A program made the translations under genes and the position numbers. A stretch of DNA of 8,369 nt from Spirochaetia bacterium (lineage in GTDB: Bacteria; Spirochaetota; Spirochaetia; Treponematales; Breznakiellaceae): NCBI GenBank assembly GCA_025997495.1, contig BNUR01000128.1, positions 1 through 8,369 of the forward strand, given 5' to 3'. Below, piece after piece: positions 6,167 to 8,369 of the stretch (position 1 is its first letter; every line of letters begins with the position of its first letter). The notes under the pieces are model-generated. The model was not told where the DNA came from and did not search any database. It saw nothing but the letters and a program-made list of their open reading frames with translations.

Positions 6167-7594
6167 CTAGAAGAAAAGCCTGACCGCCAGCGGAATACCG
6201 GTTTCAATAACACCGCCTTTCATATTCTTGGCGCTGTCCGACGCGCTTGCATCGTCGAAAGTTGACTTCATGGAAAAACCGCCGCGAATGGAGATATGGT
6301 TGTTAATTTTGTAGCTTGCCCCCACATAGGCGCTGAGCAGGGTTTTGGAATTTGTCTGATCAGACACCGGTTCTTCAAGCTTTATAAGCCCGGTCTGTAC
6401 GGCAAACTGAAGGTCGGCGGTTAATTCTTCGCTGAACATATATGATCCGGAAAAAGCGCCGGTATACACAAAATAATATTCTTTTGTATCCTTGCCCATA
6501 TCCGGAACAACGGTTCCGCCCAAGGGGACCCCGGTAATAATCGTACCGCTGTCATCATCGCCGTTGACGAATGAAAAGCTGGCGTTATTGTTAAAGGTAA
6601 GTTTGACGTTATTAATGCCGGTAAACTGGGAACGCAGATCGACGGCATGGTAAAGCGGGTTGGTATACGCGGCGTCCCCGTTGTCGGTCTTGGTCTGGAA
6701 GAAAACTGAGTAACCAATACCAATACCCAGATCAGGACGGGGATTAAAGCCGCCGTAAATACCGGCCGCGTTATCAACAAGAACCTCCTTTGTATCAATT
6801 GCGGAATTCTCCCTGCTCCTGCTGCTGTGTTTATATGCCGCCTCAAGAGTTATACCTCTAACATTGGCAAAACCGGCGCGGACGCCAAAATCAATATCGA
6901 TTTCTTCCGTGTCTTTTGACGGTTTGGTCTGATAGAAAAAACTGCCAAGGTTGCTCAGGGAGACTGTTACCGGACCAATGTTTATGTCTGTCATCAGATT
7001 TACTCCGGGAAGTCCCAATTCGGGTTTTACGCCATTGGGTTTTTTCCCAAGGTTATTGTTGTCAAGAAAGGTATACTCAGGCGCGGCTCCGCCGGAAGCG
7101 GGGTTATAAGGCATGATAACGCCAAAATTAACCGGTTCAATAGAGTCGGGCCGCATAAAATACCATTCGTAAAAAACATTAAAACGAAAATTATCCGTCA
7201 GGCCGTTTAAATCGTCATTGCCCGCATAAATCTTAAGTAGGGGAATACTTGGCAACTTCGGGCCAAGCCTGATCCATGCGGCATAAGCGCCGGCCTTTAT
7301 GCCCAAAGCCGGATTATCCTCGCTTATCAGCGGTAGCCAGAGTTTGCCGCCATACTTGTTGTCAGGGCCGTCGTACTTGAACTCCACTCCCAAAATAAAC
7401 CCGGGATCCGCCAGGCCGTGGCCGTTAAATATCTTGAACTCACCGGCGTTTGTCTTCTTGTAATCATCAAGGTAAGACTTTTTATACAGCGCATCCGTCC
7501 GCAGATCTATGGTAACTGCCGTCGTTGACTGGGCAAAGACCGCCACACCGGCACTTGCCGCAAACAGAATCATAATAGCCAGAATCTTTTTCAT
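6167..7594 (-). CDS. Predicted outer-membrane beta-barrel protein (porin-like)
   Basis: The protein has 475 residues. The start is ATG 7592-7594, five bases after ACGGAGG. The longer frame would overlap the preceding lipoprotein gene and bury the signal peptide. The signal MKKILAIMILFAASAGVAVFAQ has a signal-peptidase I site (VFA-Q). The mature protein is a series of amphipathic beta strands of alternating polar and hydrophobic residues (for example VTIDLRTDALY, FNVFYEWYF, GIGYSVFFQT, HISIRGGFSMK) separated by Gly/Asp/Asn-rich loops. It ends AVRLFF, and a terminal aromatic residue is the usual barrel-assembly signal. There is no TonB box or plug domain, so passive diffusion or a structural role fits better than active transport. 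Treponema genomes carry many such unnamed barrels. Within this operon it is the best candidate for the outer-membrane entry route of the sugar. Confidence 0.75.
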   Translation of the reverse strand: MKKILAIMILFAASAGVAVFAQSTTAVTIDLRTDALYKKSYLDDYKKTNAGEFKIFNGHGLADPGFILGVEFKYDGPDNKYGGKLWLPLISEDNPALGIKAGAYAAWIRLGPKLPSIPLLKIYAGNDDLNGLTDNFRFNVFYEWYFMRPDSIEPVNFGVIMPYNPASGGAAPEYTFLDNNNLGKKPNGVKPELGLPGVNLMTDINIGPVTVSLSNLGSFFYQTKPSKDTEEIDIDFGVRAGFANVRGITLEAAYKHSSRSRENSAIDTKEVLVDNAAGIYGGFNPRPDLGIGIGYSVFFQTKTDNGDAAYTNPLYHAVDLRSQFTGINNVKLTFNNNASFSFVNGDDDSGTIITGVPLGGTVVPDMGKDTKEYYFVYTGAFSGSYMFSEELTADLQFAVQTGLIKLEEPVSDQTNSKTLLSAYVGASYKINNHISIRGGFSMKSTFDDASASDSAKNMKGGVIETGIPLAVRLFF

Positions 7595-7605
7595 ACAAAC
7601 CTCCG
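7595..7605 (-). promoter_or_regulatory. Ribosome binding site that fixes the start of the outer-membrane protein
   Basis: The minus strand reads ACGGAGGTTTGTATG, placing a strong GGAGG five bases from ATG 7592-7594. It supports the start that begins the signal peptide over the frame's start 19 codons upstream. Confidence 0.85.
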
Positions 7606-7628
7606 TTAAAAATTGAGAAACAGCCGGA

Positions 7629-8243
7629 TTATTCTTCATTCGATACTTCATCCGGGTAATAGATTTTTATTGTTTTGATTTCTACGGTGGCGTTATTGCG
7701 GCCTGCCGCATAGATCCAAAGCCTTCCCTCAACGCTTGGTCCCGGATACAGGGTGGAAAAACTCTTGTTGTCGTTCGCACCGGGTATATTCACCTTGCCC
7801 ATGTTTCCGTAAGTGTGCGATCCCGCTGTATTGTCATCGTCATCACCAAGCAAGACAAAACCCCACCCGTTATCGCCGGCGGCCTTTGTGGAAGGCACGA
7901 ATCTGGCGCCCCATTTTGGAGCGGCAGCGCCTGTTTCGATTACACAAACCGGATTTTTACTAAAGTCCAGCGAAAACTCCGGCGACTGAACCCCACCCCA
8001 AGTATCCGATGCGGTCCCTGTTATAAGCGCATATTCACCGGACGAACTTGCCGTACCTTGCGCATCGGCGCCGGGGGTTATCATTGGCCCCCAATTTTTA
8101 ATGCCCGCCGCGTCCCAATCACAGAGATAATTCGACCCCGGCGGCGGCGGTGGCGGGGCTATGGTTATATCAGGCCCATCAAGCTCGCAGGCTAATAAAG
8201 CCGCTATCACACTCAACAAAAACAATGTACGAATCTTTTTCAT
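7629..8243 (-). CDS. Small secreted lipoprotein, paralogue of the protein at 1532-2068; function unknown
   Basis: The protein has 204 residues, starting at ATG 8241-8243 with GGGGAG six bases upstream. The signal peptide ends with lipobox ALLAC (C19). It is followed by an acidic stretch and a run of six prolines (30-35), a likely spacer holding the domain away from the membrane. The rest is beta-rich and parallels the second small lipoprotein: NWGPMITPG (50-58), TWGGVQS (81-87), LDFSKNP (92-98), PKWGARFVP (109-117), GWGF (126-129), LWIYAAG (175-181) and ATVEI (185-189). It carries an extra Asp-rich and Gly/Asn-rich insertion (about 133-165) not seen in the shorter paralogue. No known domain was recognised. 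The conserved Trp and Gly pattern and the location between a binding-protein gene and a barrel gene suggest glycan binding, by inference only. Confidence 0.85.
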   Translation of the reverse strand: MKKIRTLFLLSVIAALLACELDGPDITIAPPPPPPGSNYLCDWDAAGIKNWGPMITPGADAQGTASSSGEYALITGTASDTWGGVQSPEFSLDFSKNPVCVIETGAAAPKWGARFVPSTKAAGDNGWGFVLLGDDDDNTAGSHTYGNMGKVNIPGANDNKSFSTLYPGPSVEGRLWIYAAGRNNATVEIKTIKIYYPDEVSNEE

Positions 8244-8271
8244 AAACCACTCCCCAATTTATACTGCGAAC

Positions 8272-8284
8272 CCCGCAACGCGGG
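8272..8284 (-). other. Short GC-rich stem-loop after the partial binding-protein gene
   Basis: The minus strand reads CCCGC GTT GCGGG, a perfect five-pair stem with a three-base loop, four bases past the stop codon at 8288-8290. No T-run follows, so it is not a standard intrinsic terminator. It could protect the upstream message's 3' end or cause partial polymerase pausing in the 44-base gap. It may also be chance. Confidence 0.35.
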
Positions 8285-8287
8285 AAA

Positions 8288-8369
8288 TTATTTTCTCTTG
8301 CTGATTAATTGCCGGCATTCATCGGAAATTGCCCTTAGCTCGGCACGAAAATCAAAAGTTGCGCCGTTC
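8288..8369 (-). CDS. Sugar ABC transporter solute-binding protein, C-terminal fragment (5' part outside window)
   Basis: An open frame enters from the right edge and ends at TAA (complement of 8288-8290), giving 26 residues that begin NGATFDFRAEL and end RQLISKRK. They align without gaps to the last 26 residues of the complete solute-binding protein (NDPAFDYRES to RQFIAKRK), with 11 identities including the KRK tail, so this is probably a second family 1 binding protein. It would be the first gene seen of the operon, followed 44 bases later by the small lipoprotein gene. Only the tail is visible, so signal, size and ligand cannot be judged. Confidence 0.72.
   Translation of the reverse strand, partial: NGATFDFRAELRAISDECRQLISKRK

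Noticed and set aside
6421..6846. 141-codon open frame on the minus strand in another frame of the barrel gene
   Set aside because: The Thr/Pro/Arg-rich translation is typical of an off-frame reading; the barrel frame has the signal peptide and strand pattern.
7815..8195. 126-codon open frame on the plus strand
   Set aside because: It is Arg-rich and antisense to the small lipoprotein gene, whose motifs are repeated in its paralogue.
8258..8263. TATAAA on the minus strand just before the 7629-8243 lipoprotein gene, considered as a -10 box
   Set aside because: No -35 box lies at suitable spacing, and transcription from it would begin within the gene's own ribosome binding site.

Overview
The window reads as a carbohydrate-uptake and glycan-processing gene cluster from a diderm (double-membrane) bacterium. 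The best guess is a Treponema-like spirochaete. The pointers are a beta-barrel outer-membrane protein ending in Phe, several Cys-lipidated proteins, a CUT1 sugar ABC importer and no TonB/SusCD pair. The assignment is inferred from gene style only; no rRNA or marker gene is present.

All the metabolic genes lie on the minus strand, so they read from high to low coordinates. They are tightly packed, with gaps of 2 to 48 bases, mostly good Shine-Dalgarno sites and no convincing internal promoter or terminator. They therefore look like one operon whose promoter lies beyond the right edge. In transcription order: the last 26 codons of a sugar-binding lipoprotein (8288-8369); a small secreted lipoprotein (7629-8243); a predicted outer-membrane beta-barrel (6167-7594); a cytoplasmic DUF1861-like beta-propeller, probably a glycoside-processing enzyme (5170-6123); a complete family 1 solute-binding lipoprotein (3833-5167); two CUT1 permeases (2957-3823 and 2117-2953); a second small lipoprotein paralogous to the first (1532-2068); and a large lipoprotein resembling alpha/alpha-barrel glycan-active enzymes (101-1519).

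A plausible working model is as follows. The barrel admits oligosaccharide through the outer membrane. The paired small lipoproteins and the large lipoprotein bind or trim it at the cell surface or in the periplasm. The binding protein and two permeases import it, using an ATPase encoded elsewhere. The DUF1861-like protein acts on it in the cytoplasm. The sugar cannot be named from the sequence.

The left edge (1 to about 127) is different. It is the right end of an IS5-family-like insertion sequence: the plus strand encodes the C-terminus of a DDE transposase, followed by a terminal-repeat-like sequence. The large lipoprotein gene runs into this end, and its stop codon lies inside the transposase gene. 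Its last eight residues are therefore probably IS-encoded, and the native C-terminus appears to have been cut off. This truncation and the unnamed paralogous lipoprotein pair are the most notable points. No CRISPR array, tRNA, rRNA or riboswitch was recognised, and there is no gene-free stretch longer than 50 bases.
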